Assembly (NCBI RefSeq): GCF_000717475.1
Contig: NZ_JPIK01000012.1
Coordinates: 181,812-245,811, forward strand
Origin: Desulfonatronum thiodismutans
GTDB lineage: Bacteria > Desulfobacterota > Desulfovibrionia > Desulfovibrionales > Desulfonatronaceae
Length of the DNA: 64,000 nucleotides
Direction of reading: 5' to 3'
A program made the translations under genes and the position numbers. Every line of letters starts with the position of its first letter. Positions within the stretch are counted from its first letter, which is position 1. The notes beneath the pieces were generated by a model, which did no database searches, had not been told where the DNA came from, and saw only the letters and a list, made by a program, of their open reading frames with translations. Below, piece after piece: positions 26,282-34,286 of the stretch.

Positions 26282-26521
26282 GACAACGGCTCCTCGCAAT
26301 CAGTTTTTCGAACTTCATGCGACGATTGGTTGGCCAAACCTGTATGTCAGTGTGGACAATTGGGCAACAGGCCGTCAGCCATGCCTGATTTTCAATTTCG
26401 GTTGACGCCAGGTTGATCCGAGTGAGAATACGGATTTGCATCCTGCGGTGTTGGAAGGCTGAAGAAGTTGTCTTTTGCGCGGGCGAACCAATGAGGATAA
26501 GAAGATGGGTACGGTGCATTT

Positions 26522-27487
26522 ATGGGCTCGGTCGCCTGGATCGACCTGGAGGTGGACGCCGATCGACGTCGGAAAGATTCGGCGGGAAGCATGGGGACGT
26601 CTGGTGGGATCGACGTGGAGCTGAATCTGGTCGACGCCGGCCTGGTGCTGGAAGGCGGAGGGCTGCGCGGGGTGTTCACGTCCGGAGTGTTGCGGCGGTT
26701 CATGGACGAGGAGCTGTGGTTCGCTTCGGTGTACGGGGTGTCCATGGGCGCGTGCAACGGGGCCAATTACGTGGCCCTCCAGCCGGAGCGCAACCGGATG
26801 GTGAACATCGGTTTCGTGCGGGACCGCCGCTATCTGAGCTGGCTTCGGCTGCTGCGCGGCGGGGAGTTGTTCGGCATGGAGTTCATTTTCCAGGTTGTCC
26901 CGCGGCAGATCATTCCCTTTGACTACGCGGCGTTCCGGGACAGTCCGGTGAAATTCCGGGTCGTTCTGACCGATTGCGTGCGGGGCGAGGCGGTCTGGCT
27001 GGAAAAGGGCGAGTTCGCCCGGACCGACGATTCCGTGGACGATGTGTTCCGGGCCACGGCTAGCCTGCCCGTAATCTCGACCCCGGTGCGTTATCAAGGG
27101 CGCATGGTCATGGACGGCGGCATCGTTGATCCGATACCGGTCCGCGCTTGCGTGGAGCAGGGCGACGCAAAGCGCGTGATCGTCCTCACCCAGCCGGACG
27201 GATACGTCAAAAAGCCGAGCAAAAGCGGATGGGCCTGCAGATGGCGGCATCCCGAACTCGCGGGCATGCACCGGCTCTTGGCCCACCGTCATGACGTCTA
27301 CAACCAGACCCAGACCGCGATCCGGGACATGGAGGCCCGGGGTGAGGCCTTTGTCATCCGGCCGGACACGACCCTGGGCGTGGGCCGGGTCTGCCGCGAC
27401 CCCAAGAGGCTCTACGATCTCTACGACCACGGCTACTTCGCGGCTCAGAACCGCATGAACGCCTTGCGGGAGTATCTGGCGGCCTGA
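26522..27487 (+). CDS. patatin-like phospholipase (YjjU-like)
   Basis: A 321-residue lipid acyl hydrolase. The oxyanion-hole motif is EGGGLRG (44-50), the nucleophile Ser74 is in GVSMG, and the catalytic Asp is in MDGG near residue 197, so the Ser-Asp dyad is complete. Overall it resembles E. coli YjjU. The N-terminus is uncertain: the ATG at 26522 has no good ribosome site, and one at 26591 (MGTSGGID) would still leave the whole domain. No signal peptide, so it is probably cytoplasmic or membrane-peripheral. Confidence 0.82.
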   Translation: MGSVAWIDLEVDADRRRKDSAGSMGTSGGIDVELNLVDAGLVLEGGGLRGVFTSGVLRRFMDEELWFASVYGVSMGACNGANYVALQPERNRMVNIGFVRDRRYLSWLRLLRGGELFGMEFIFQVVPRQIIPFDYAAFRDSPVKFRVVLTDCVRGEAVWLEKGEFARTDDSVDDVFRATASLPVISTPVRYQGRMVMDGGIVDPIPVRACVEQGDAKRVIVLTQPDGYVKKPSKSGWACRWRHPELAGMHRLLAHRHDVYNQTQTAIRDMEARGEAFVIRPDTTLGVGRVCRDPKRLYDLYDHGYFAAQNRMNALREYLAA

Positions 27488-27538
27488 AAAAGGGCCTATC
27501 CTCTTGTTTTTTTCTCCACTCATCAGCCCAAAGGATGA

Positions 27539-28012
27539 ATGCAATTGCTGCACATCTACATTGATGCCGACTCGTGCCCGGTCAAGCAGGAAGTTTATCG
27601 CGTCGCAAGCCGGTACCAGCTTGACGTGACGCTGGTGGCTAATTCGCGGATGCACGTACCCAGTGAACTTCGGGTAACGCTCATGGTGGTGAAGGGCGGT
27701 TTTGACGCGGCTGATGATTGGATTGTCGAACACGTCGACGCCCACGACATCGTCGTTACCGCCGACATCCTGCTGGCCGACCGCTGCCTGAAAAAGGGCG
27801 CGCTCGTCGTCGGCCCAACCGGAAAAACCTTTACCGCCGAAAGCATCGGCTCAGCCGTCGCAGTCCGGGGCCTGATGGCGGAACTTCGCAGCTCAGGGGA
27901 GATGACCGGAGGGCCTGCGCCGCTCAAAAAGCAGGATCGCTCCCGTTTCCTGCATCAGCTCGATGAAATGATCCAATCAATCCGCCGCGCACACCCTGAC
28001 AGTGCCCGGTAG
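27539..28012 (+). CDS. YaiI/YqxD (DUF188) family protein
   Basis: A 157-residue protein of the YaiI/YqxD family, recognised by [15 protein letters not shown] at the start and by [17 protein letters not shown] and NSRMHVP blocks. Family structures have a PIN-like nuclease fold with conserved acidic residues, but the function is not established. AAGGATGA precedes the ATG. It lies 51 bp after the patatin gene. Confidence 0.88.
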   Translation: MQLLHIYIDADSCPVKQEVYRVASRYQLDVTLVANSRMHVPSELRVTLMVVKGGFDAADDWIVEHVDAHDIVVTADILLADRCLKKGALVVGPTGKTFTAESIGSAVAVRGLMAELRSSGEMTGGPAPLKKQDRSRFLHQLDEMIQSIRRAHPDSAR

Positions 28013-28050
28013 GACGGGCTGTCAGCTTGCAATGTGAGCAAGGAAATATT

Positions 28051-28073
28051 ATATCGGATTTCGATATCGAAAT
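28051..28073. promoter_or_regulatory. palindromic site upstream of the TauE-like gene
   Basis: ATATCG-GATTT-CGATAT overlaps a 16-bp perfect palindrome ATTTCGATATCGAAAT (28058-28073). It lies 34 bp before the tauE-like start, a position suited to an operator. It shares the TCGAWT words of the hexamer repeats elsewhere, so it could also be a small member of that class. Confidence 0.45.
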
Positions 28074-28107
28074 GGATTTCTTGTTGTACAGTGCAAGGAG
28101 AAGAACA

Positions 28108-28881
28108 ATGGACATCCTCATCGTCTGCGTGGCGGCCCTGGTCGCCTCGGCCTTGACCCTGTTTTCCGGCTTCGGCATGGGCACCCTGCTCATGCCGGTC
28201 TTCGCCATCTTCTTTCCGGTGCCCGTGGCCGTGGCCCAGACCGCGGTGGTGCATCTGCTGAACAACATCTTCAAGGCCTCGCTGTTCGGGCGCAACGCGG
28301 ACAAGGGCGTGCTGCTGCGTTTCGGCCTGCCTGCCCTGGCGGCCAGCTTTCTCGGAGCCTGGATCCTGCTCTCCCTGGCCCAGGCCTCCCCGCTGACGAC
28401 ATATACCCTGGCGGGACGGGAGTTCGAGATCCAGCCCGTGAAGCTGACCATCGCCATGCTCATGGCCATGTTCGCGGGCCTGGAGCTGTGGCCCTGGTTC
28501 CAGAACCTGGCCTTTGACCGCCGGTACCTGCCCCTGGGCGGCATTCTCAGTGGCTTTTTCGGCGGTCTTTCCGGCCACCAAGGGGCCATGCGCAGCGCCT
28601 TCCTGATCAAAAGCGGGCTGACCAAGGAAGCCTTCATCGGCACCGGCGTGATGCTGGCCGTGATCGTGGATCTCTCCCGGATGACCGTCTACGCCGGCCT
28701 GCTCAAGTCCGCGGACGTCCTGGGCAACCCGACCACGGTCATCGCCGCGACCCTGGCCGCCTTTGCCGGAACCTTCCTCGGCACGCGGCTGGTCAAGAAG
28801 GTGACCATCAAGTTTTTGCAGGTGATCGTTTCGGTGATGCTCTTTCTGGTGGCGCTGGGTCTGGGGACGGGACTGCTGTAA
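28108..28881 (+). CDS. TauE/SafE-family sulfite/sulfonate exporter
   Basis: A 257-residue inner-membrane protein with about eight hydrophobic segments and the TauE-like pieces FSGFGMGTLLMP near the start and GGLSGHQGAMRSAFL in the middle. The start is placed at 28108 because AAGGAG is correctly spaced (AAGGAGAAGAACA) and the hydrophobic helix begins directly. Family members export sulfite, sulfoacetate or related anions. A sulfite reductase gene lies 0.7 kb downstream, which makes a sulfur link plausible. Confidence 0.8.
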   Translation: MDILIVCVAALVASALTLFSGFGMGTLLMPVFAIFFPVPVAVAQTAVVHLLNNIFKASLFGRNADKGVLLRFGLPALAASFLGAWILLSLAQASPLTTYTLAGREFEIQPVKLTIAMLMAMFAGLELWPWFQNLAFDRRYLPLGGILSGFFGGLSGHQGAMRSAFLIKSGLTKEAFIGTGVMLAVIVDLSRMTVYAGLLKSADVLGNPTTVIAATLAAFAGTFLGTRLVKKVTIKFLQVIVSVMLFLVALGLGTGLL

Positions 28882-28924
28882 AGTGGAAGTGACGGCCTCC
28901 TTCAGCGGGACCATCACTTCACGG

Positions 28925-29351
28925 TTATGTCAGCTCCAAGTGTTGCACGAAATGGAAGCCGCTTTTCGACATGCCCTCGAGTTCGTAAAATCGGTGCGCG
29001 TCTGCTCTTTGAAGACCTGAATCCAGGTGCATTTGCAGACAACCTACCGTCGTCGCGTAGTCTCGGAGCCAGGACAGCAACGCCGCGCCGTACCTCGTGA
29101 ACGGCGGTTTTCGGTCGCGATCAGGTCGTCAACATAGAGAAACCGCCCCCACGCGAAGTTTTCTCCCGTCCTGAACCCGGCCATCGCGACAATCACGCCG
29201 TCGTCTTCCACCAACGCCAAGTGATAGCCGCTCTGCTCCTGGAGCCGCACCCGGGCGACAAATCCCTCTTCCGACACATGCGGCGAAGCTCCCGCATCAC
29301 GAGGCAACAAGCGGCAATATCGTCATCCGTCCTGGCCAAGCGAATATTCAT
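28925..29351 (-). pseudogene. GNAT acetyltransferase, broken by two frameshifts
   Basis: Read on the minus strand from ATG at 29351 (MNIRLARTDDD) the frame runs for ~22 codons, shifts at about 29284, continues as HVSEEGFVARVRLQEQSGY through FLYVDDLIAT, shifts again at about 29093, and ends with YGAALLSWLRDYATT and a TAA at 28925. Joined with one added base at each break it gives about 142 residues, a normal small GNAT. Both breaks look like single-base deletions in Arg/Gly codons rather than in homopolymers. Either the gene is dead or the sequence carries two errors. Confidence 0.8.
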
Positions 29352-29497
29352 GGTTCCTTTCTTTTTGCACCTACATGGATGTCGAAATCAGTAGACTACG
29401 CCAGGGGTGGAGGCAAACTTGTCTGAAACCGGTCTGTCCGGTGATGCGCCGTGTGGGTCGTCAGTAGGCGGTCGGCCTTGAGTCGGGTGAGTCGGAA

Positions 29498-29511
29498 TTG
29501 ATTCATATCAA
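29498..29511. promoter_or_regulatory. perfect FNR-type box
   Basis: TTGAT-TCAT-ATCAA matches the FNR consensus TTGAT-N4-ATCAA without a mismatch. It is centred about 93 bp before the sulfite reductase start codon, a position suited to activation if the 5' leader is ~50 nt. Confidence 0.65.
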
Positions 29512-29597
29512 GGATCGTGTTCGTCGCTGGGAGTAGGGATGGGGCGAAACCATCAACTGTTTGGGTTTAACCACGTATCAACGACCAGGAGACCATC

Positions 29598-30269
29598 ATG
29601 TCCGATACCGCTCCATCTTTAAAGTCCTATAACATCCTGCCTGGCCCTGAAATGGGCCTGGTCACGCCCGAGTACCTGGAATCCGTGGCCGCGGCGGTGC
29701 GCAAACACGAGATCCCCCTGCTCAAGATCACCTCGGCCCAGCGTCTGGCCATCGGCGGGCACGGGCCGGAGGCCGCGGCGGACATCTGGCGGGACTTGGG
29801 TTTTCCGGACGGTCCGAAAAGGCCCGCCGGCGTGCATTACATCCAGGCCTGTCCGGGCTCGCGCTGGTGCAAGTACGGCCAACTGGATTCCCTGGAACTG
29901 GGCCGCAAGCTGGACAAGGCGGTCAAGGACGTCGCGTTGCCGGCCAAGACGAAGCTCGGTCTGTCCGGGTGCGGGATGAACTGTTGCGAGAGTTATATCC
30001 GGGACGTGGGGCTATTCGGCAAGAAAAAAGGCTGGACCCTGATCTTCGGCGGCAACGGCGGCGGACGCCCTCGGATCGGCGACGCGATCGCCCGGGACCT
30101 GATCGACGACCAGGCTGTGGAACTGACCCGGGCCTGCCTGAGTTGCTACGCCGCCAAGGCCAAGCCACGGGAACGGACGGCCAGGTTCATGGAGCGGATC
30201 GGGGCGGAGGTTTTCAGGCGGGAGGTGCTGGGGGAGGTTGCGGACTGCCGTCCCGACGGCTCAGTTTGA
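29598..30269 (+). CDS. assimilatory-type low-spin sulfite reductase
   Basis: A 223-residue single-domain siroheme/[4Fe-4S] reductase like the small low-spin enzyme of Desulfovibrio vulgaris. The cluster-siroheme cysteines are C85-X5-C91 (CPGSRWC) and C125-X3-C129 (CGMNC), intact. It reduces sulfite or nitrite by up to six electrons in vitro; the physiological role is unsettled. AGGAGACCATC precedes the ATG, and a perfect FNR-type box lies upstream. Its 3' end overlaps the convergent transposase-like gene by 9 bp. The ferredoxin encoded opposite could be an electron donor by proximity. Confidence 0.88.
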   Translation: MSDTAPSLKSYNILPGPEMGLVTPEYLESVAAAVRKHEIPLLKITSAQRLAIGGHGPEAAADIWRDLGFPDGPKRPAGVHYIQACPGSRWCKYGQLDSLELGRKLDKAVKDVALPAKTKLGLSGCGMNCCESYIRDVGLFGKKKGWTLIFGGNGGGRPRIGDAIARDLIDDQAVELTRACLSCYAAKAKPRERTARFMERIGAEVFRREVLGEVADCRPDGSV

Positions 30270-31097
30270 GGGCACGGGCCGACAAAGGTGCTTCAGGAGA
30301 AGAGGGAGCCAGTCCTTTTGCGGCGTGTTGAAGCGGAATTCAAGTTCCTTAAGGTACAGCGGGCAGCATTCCGGGGTGAAGCAGCGGTAGCGGGTCAGCC
30401 AGTCTCCCGCGAACCGCCAAAAAGTCCGGTCCGCGTCCATGGGGATGGTTTCCTGATCCCACTTTTTGGCGAAGAGTTTACGCAAGTTGCCGCAGCAGGC
30501 AAAAAAAAGGGCCTCGCGGCCCTCGGCGGGTTCGGTGTAGACGAGGGTGCGCCAAATGCGCTTGCGGAGCGGACGTCCGAGAATTTCCCGGACATCCAGG
30601 TCGGGAAGCAACTCGAAGCGCACTGTCCCGGGCGTTCGGCGCAGCCCGAATACCGGAGCGTCCTTGCCCAGACAGTGCGCGTCTTCGGCGGCTTTCCCGC
30701 GGCAGTGCCTGCGCAGTTCGCCCTGTTCATCGAGCAACGGCGCGAAGGACGGGTCCCCGGCCAGAAGGCTGAGCCGCAGCGTGTTCACCGCCTTGAGGGT
30801 GGTTTCGTAGGAAACCTGAATCTCTCCGGCCATTTCCGTGGCCGGCACGCCTTCCACGAACAGGCGCATCACGGCCATCCACTGGGCTCGTGAGAGCGCG
30901 CACCGATTCAGCCAGCGGCCGGTGAAGTCGTGAAAGGTGTATACGCACGCCCCGCAACGATACCGACCATCCTTGAGCGGATAGACGGATCGTCGTCCGC
31001 AGCGGGGGCAGCGTACTTCGCCCTCGGGCCAGCAATGGGCCGCGAAAAGCGCTTGCAGCGGGTTCCGGTCCGACGCGAGAGTGGCGCGGCGGGCCAT
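30261..31097 (-). CDS. IS1595/ISXO2-like transposase homologue, catalytically degenerate
   Basis: A 278-residue protein. The N-terminus is a zinc ribbon (CPRCG, YPLKDGRYRCGAC, YTFHDFTGRW) typical of IS1595-family transposases, and the C-terminus has the closing block LYLKELEFRFN. The catalytic core is altered: the usual DE-GG motif and the HTN-type third block are absent (LLDEQGELR and ADRTFWRF stand there). No terminal inverted repeats or target duplications flank it. It starts 5 bp after the ferredoxin stop, in one operon, so it is probably a domesticated DNA-binding protein, perhaps a regulator. Start at MARRATL since GGGGAA precedes it. Confidence 0.7.
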   Translation of the reverse strand: MARRATLASDRNPLQALFAAHCWPEGEVRCPRCGRRSVYPLKDGRYRCGACVYTFHDFTGRWLNRCALSRAQWMAVMRLFVEGVPATEMAGEIQVSYETTLKAVNTLRLSLLAGDPSFAPLLDEQGELRRHCRGKAAEDAHCLGKDAPVFGLRRTPGTVRFELLPDLDVREILGRPLRKRIWRTLVYTEPAEGREALFFACCGNLRKLFAKKWDQETIPMDADRTFWRFAGDWLTRYRCFTPECCPLYLKELEFRFNTPQKDWLPLLLKHLCRPVPSN

Positions 31098-31102
31098 TTC
31101 CC

Positions 31103-31297
31103 CTATCCTTCCCAGTGAATGCACTCCACCGGGCAGTTTTCCACGGCCTCCTGAATCTGATCTTCCGGACCGCCCTCTTCCTGAACCACCTCCGCCTTGC
31201 CCGTCCCTATGTCCAGGTGGAACACTTCCGGACACATTTCCTCGCAAACCCCGCACCCAATGCATTCGTCCTGGTCAATGAACACCTTTCTGGCCAT
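31103..31297 (-). CDS. ferredoxin, single [4Fe-4S] type
   Basis: A 64-residue acidic ferredoxin. Cys12, 15, 18 with Cys22 form CxxCxxCxxxCP, and Cys55 and Cys59 lie in NCPVEC. One cluster is bound by Cys12, 15, 18 and 55 in the Desulfovibrio type; Cys22 and Cys59 are the extra cysteines. It is a low-potential electron carrier in the cytoplasm. AGGAGGAC precedes the start. The transposase-like gene follows after 5 bp, so they share a transcript. Confidence 0.92.
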   Translation of the reverse strand: MARKVFIDQDECIGCGVCEEMCPEVFHLDIGTGKAEVVQEEGGPEDQIQEAVENCPVECIHWEG

Positions 31298-31520
31298 GAT
31301 AGTCCTCCTTGAGAGTCAATCGGGACGTCGAACCCCGTCCCGGCTTCGTCGCGAACATCTCGCGCGGGCCGGGATATGATTCGCGTACTGTACCAGCCCG
31401 AGGTTCTAGGAGTGAACCAGGCGTTTGTCTACCCTGCTTGACAGATCATCCGTCCCCCACATAACTCCCTGCTGAAAAAAAACCGCCTTGAACCTCAAGC
31501 CTTTTCCCTGGAGTTGCATC

Positions 31521-32798
31521 ATGCGCATCCTGCTCGTCGGATCCGGTGGACGTGAACACGCCCTGGCCTGGAAACTCAAGCAAAGCCCTCTGGTCGAGAC
31601 ATTGCTCGTCGCACCCGGCAATCCGGGCACGGTCGGGATGGGGGAGAGTTTGCCGATCACGGACGATGATATTCCCGCTCTGGTCCGCGCCGCACGGGAA
31701 CACAAGGTGGACATGGTGGTCCCAGGTCCGGAATTGCCTCTGGTTCTGGGGCTCAAGGATGCTCTGTCCAACGAAGGTATCGCCTGTTTCGGACCCAGCG
31801 CCTTTTGCGCCCGGCTGGAGGGGAGCAAGGTCTTCGCCAAAAACATGATGCGCAAGGCCGGGATCCCCACGGCGGACTTCCGGGTTTTCGAGGAAGCCCA
31901 CGAGGCCAGGGAGTATGCCAAAAAGCACCCCTTGCCCATGGTGATCAAGGCGGACGGGTTGGCCGCTGGCAAGGGAGTGATCATCGCCAAGACACGGGAA
32001 GAGGCCTTGGAGGCCATTGACGCGATCATGGTCCGGCGGATTTTCGACGCGGCCGGAGAGCGACTGATCATCGAGGAGGCCTTGGTGGGCGAAGAAGCCT
32101 CGCTGCTGGCCTTTTGCGACGGAAAGACCGTGGTCCCGCTGCCCTCGGCCCAGGACCACAAGCCCGTGGGCGAGAACGACACCGGTCCGAACACAGGCGG
32201 CATGGGCGCCTACAGCCCGGCCCCGATCCTGCCCGAAAGCAACCTTGCCGAGCTGACCGAGACGACCATCACCCCTCTGATCCGATTACTGGCCGAAAAA
32301 GGGCAGCCTTTTCAGGGGGTCATCTATGCCGGACTGATGTTCACGGCTAAAGGGCCGTACGTGTTGGAATACAACGTCCGCTTCGGAGACCCGGAATGTC
32401 AGCCGCTGATGGTCCGCCTGGAGTCCGATTTGGCTGAAATCATGTCCGCCTGCTGCGAAAAGCGGTTGGCCCAGGTTCCGGTGCGGTGGTCAGAGAAGAC
32501 CGGACTGTGCGTGGTGCTGGCCGCGCCGGGGTATCCTGGTTCGTATCCCAAGGGTATGGCCATCTCAGGCCTGGACAGGGCCGAAGTCGTGCCCGGAGTC
32601 ACTGTGTTCCAGGCCGGTACGACCCTGAAAAATGGCCGTCTGGTGTCGTCCGGAGGCCGGATTCTGGGCGTCACGGCCCTGGCTCCGGACCTTGTCTCCG
32701 CTCGATCCGCCGCCTACCAGGCCGCGGATTTGATTGACTTTGACGGGAAATACCTGCGGCGGGACATCGGGGCCAAGGGCATCGACCGGGCCGGGTGA
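31521..32798 (+). CDS. purD: phosphoribosylamine-glycine ligase
   Basis: A 425-residue ATP-grasp enzyme of purine synthesis, joining glycine to phosphoribosylamine. The N-terminus MRILLVGSGGREHALAWKL and blocks VIKADGLAAGKGV, DHKPVGENDTGPNTGGMGAY and VLEYNVRFGDPE are hallmark PurD. The start is set at 31521 because homology begins with MRILL and GGAG precedes it. A possible -35 TTGACA lies at 31438. It ends against a bidirectional hairpin. Confidence 0.96.
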   Translation: MRILLVGSGGREHALAWKLKQSPLVETLLVAPGNPGTVGMGESLPITDDDIPALVRAAREHKVDMVVPGPELPLVLGLKDALSNEGIACFGPSAFCARLEGSKVFAKNMMRKAGIPTADFRVFEEAHEAREYAKKHPLPMVIKADGLAAGKGVIIAKTREEALEAIDAIMVRRIFDAAGERLIIEEALVGEEASLLAFCDGKTVVPLPSAQDHKPVGENDTGPNTGGMGAYSPAPILPESNLAELTETTITPLIRLLAEKGQPFQGVIYAGLMFTAKGPYVLEYNVRFGDPECQPLMVRLESDLAEIMSACCEKRLAQVPVRWSEKTGLCVVLAAPGYPGSYPKGMAISGLDRAEVVPGVTVFQAGTTLKNGRLVSSGGRILGVTALAPDLVSARSAAYQAADLIDFDGKYLRRDIGAKGIDRAG

Positions 32799-32821
32799 AG
32801 GCCGACCTCCGACAAAAAAAG

Positions 32822-32865
32822 CCCCTTGGTTCAGTTTACATCCGTTGGGATGCCGAACCAGGGGG
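32822..32865. terminator. bidirectional terminator between purD and the convergent fusion gene
   Basis: Arms CCCCTTGGTTC and GAACCAGGGGG flank a 22-nt loop, with A7 before and a T-rich stretch after, so it could serve both convergent genes. Confidence 0.6.
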
Positions 32866-32891
32866 CCATGTTTTCGGTATTACCGATCAAA

Positions 32892-34112
32892 TCAGCCCTG
32901 AACCGTCCCCATGACCACATAGACCGGATCGCTGGTCAGGGTCTGGTCGATGTGCGGGTCGTCCTCGGGCCGCCACCAGTTGCGGATGCTTACGGTTCGC
33001 AAGTCCGTGAGGGTCGGTACGGTCTGAAAATACTCCAGGACCAGGCCGACGCGCTCGAATTCGTGCAGGTCCATCCATATCCGGACGGCCTTGGTCGGGA
33101 ACCAGCGATTGGAAACCCCCACCATAAGCGCCCCGCCGGGGCGCAACACCCGGGCGCACTCGGCGATGACCGCCTGGGGGGTGGTCAGGTACTCGATGGA
33201 CAGGCTGCACGCCACGGCGTCGAAGCTCTTGTCCGGAAAGGGCAGCTTGGGGGTCGCGTTCAGATCGTGGACCACCCGCTCAGCCAGACGGGGGTTGGTC
33301 TCCATTTCCTCCAGATTCAAGCCCAGCCCGGTGACGTGCAGGTCGAGGTGTTCAGGGAGATGGGACTGTACGCTGCTCATCAGATCCAGAACCTTGGCCT
33401 TCGCGGACAGGGTTGACAGGGCGTCCGCATAGGTCTCTTTCAGAAACTCCCCGGCCTGGGCGTCAACATGGCCGATGATTCGGGGCGAAGCGTAAAACCG
33501 CGAGTCCTCGGTCTCGTCCCGGCGGTGGAGTCCGTCTTGCAGGTCAAAGCTGGTCGGGCGCCCGCCACCGCGGCACTGCATTCCCGGCCCGCTGTCCGCG
33601 ATTTCTTCCAGCCAGCAGGTCAATCGCCCCCCGGTTTCCGTGACCTTGTCCGCCGTGTCCTTAACCGTGGCCCGCAGGGTCAACGGTCGTCCGGCCAGGG
33701 GGTGGTTGAGGTCCACGACCATGGATGATTCATCCAGTTCGATGATCCGTCCGGGGCGTGAATCCTGCGGGTACACCCCGAGCATGTCTCCCAGCATTCC
33801 TCGCGGATAAAATCGTCCACGGGCCGGTTCGATGATCCGTCCGCCCACGGTTCGGCGCTGGAACCGGGATCGGGGTACAGCATGGATCAGTTTCGGATCA
33901 TGATCCGGGACGGCTTCTCCGGGTTGATAGGCTTTCTCCACCGTGTCGCCTGCTGACTTGCCCAGCAGGGCCTCCTTGAATCCGGGCGGAAACACGTCGC
34001 GCCAGAGGTTCACGCGCCGGGCCAGATACCGTTCCAGATGCCGGGATTCCGGGCTTTGCCATTCCAGGGCCAGTTCCAACGTCGTCAAACTGTGTTCACC
34101 AAGTCCGCTCAC
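32892..34112 (-). CDS. SlyD-like peptidyl-prolyl isomerase fused to a SAM methyltransferase
   Basis: A 406-residue two-domain protein. Residues ~1-160 resemble SlyD-type FKBP: FKEALLGKSAGDTVEKAY, VPRSRFQ and the hallmark VVDLNHPLAGRPLTL. Residues ~230-380 form a class I methyltransferase with VLDLMSS, LPFPDKSFDAVACSLSIEYL and LRPGGALMVGV. The glycine-rich SAM loop is weak (VLDLMSSVQSHLP), so activity is uncertain. The linker contains a Gly/Cys/Arg stretch (MQCRGGGRP). Fusion of a folding isomerase with a methyltransferase suggests modification of a proline-containing protein. A strong terminator separates it from the EF-G-like gene upstream. Confidence 0.8.
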   Translation of the reverse strand: MSGLGEHSLTTLELALEWQSPESRHLERYLARRVNLWRDVFPPGFKEALLGKSAGDTVEKAYQPGEAVPDHDPKLIHAVPRSRFQRRTVGGRIIEPARGRFYPRGMLGDMLGVYPQDSRPGRIIELDESSMVVDLNHPLAGRPLTLRATVKDTADKVTETGGRLTCWLEEIADSGPGMQCRGGGRPTSFDLQDGLHRRDETEDSRFYASPRIIGHVDAQAGEFLKETYADALSTLSAKAKVLDLMSSVQSHLPEHLDLHVTGLGLNLEEMETNPRLAERVVHDLNATPKLPFPDKSFDAVACSLSIEYLTTPQAVIAECARVLRPGGALMVGVSNRWFPTKAVRIWMDLHEFERVGLVLEYFQTVPTLTDLRTVSIRNWWRPEDDPHIDQTLTSDPVYVVMGTVQG

Positions 34113-34172
34113 AATCTCCTTCTTTGCTCACCCTGAGTTGGGTTCAGAGGTTGATGGGTCAGTTGGGCCAAA

Positions 34173-34206
34173 TGCAAAGGGGCGGCTAAAAAGCCGCCCC
34201 TTTGCA
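34173..34206. terminator. strong hairpin terminator
   Basis: Arms TGCAAAGGGGCGGCT and AGCCGCCCCTTTGCA are perfect 15-bp complements with an AAAA loop. It lies just downstream of the EF-G-like gene (- strand). Confidence 0.8.
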
Positions 34207-34286
34207 ACCGAAGTCGGGGAGTTCTCCCCTTTTTCGACAGCTTTTATGCAGAGATAATTCTTCAAGAGGCCCGGTCAAGACCCGGA

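Noticed and set aside
30261..31097. Transposase-like gene considered as an intact insertion sequence
   Set aside because: No terminal inverted repeats, no target duplication, altered catalytic motifs, and tight operon linkage to ferredoxin.
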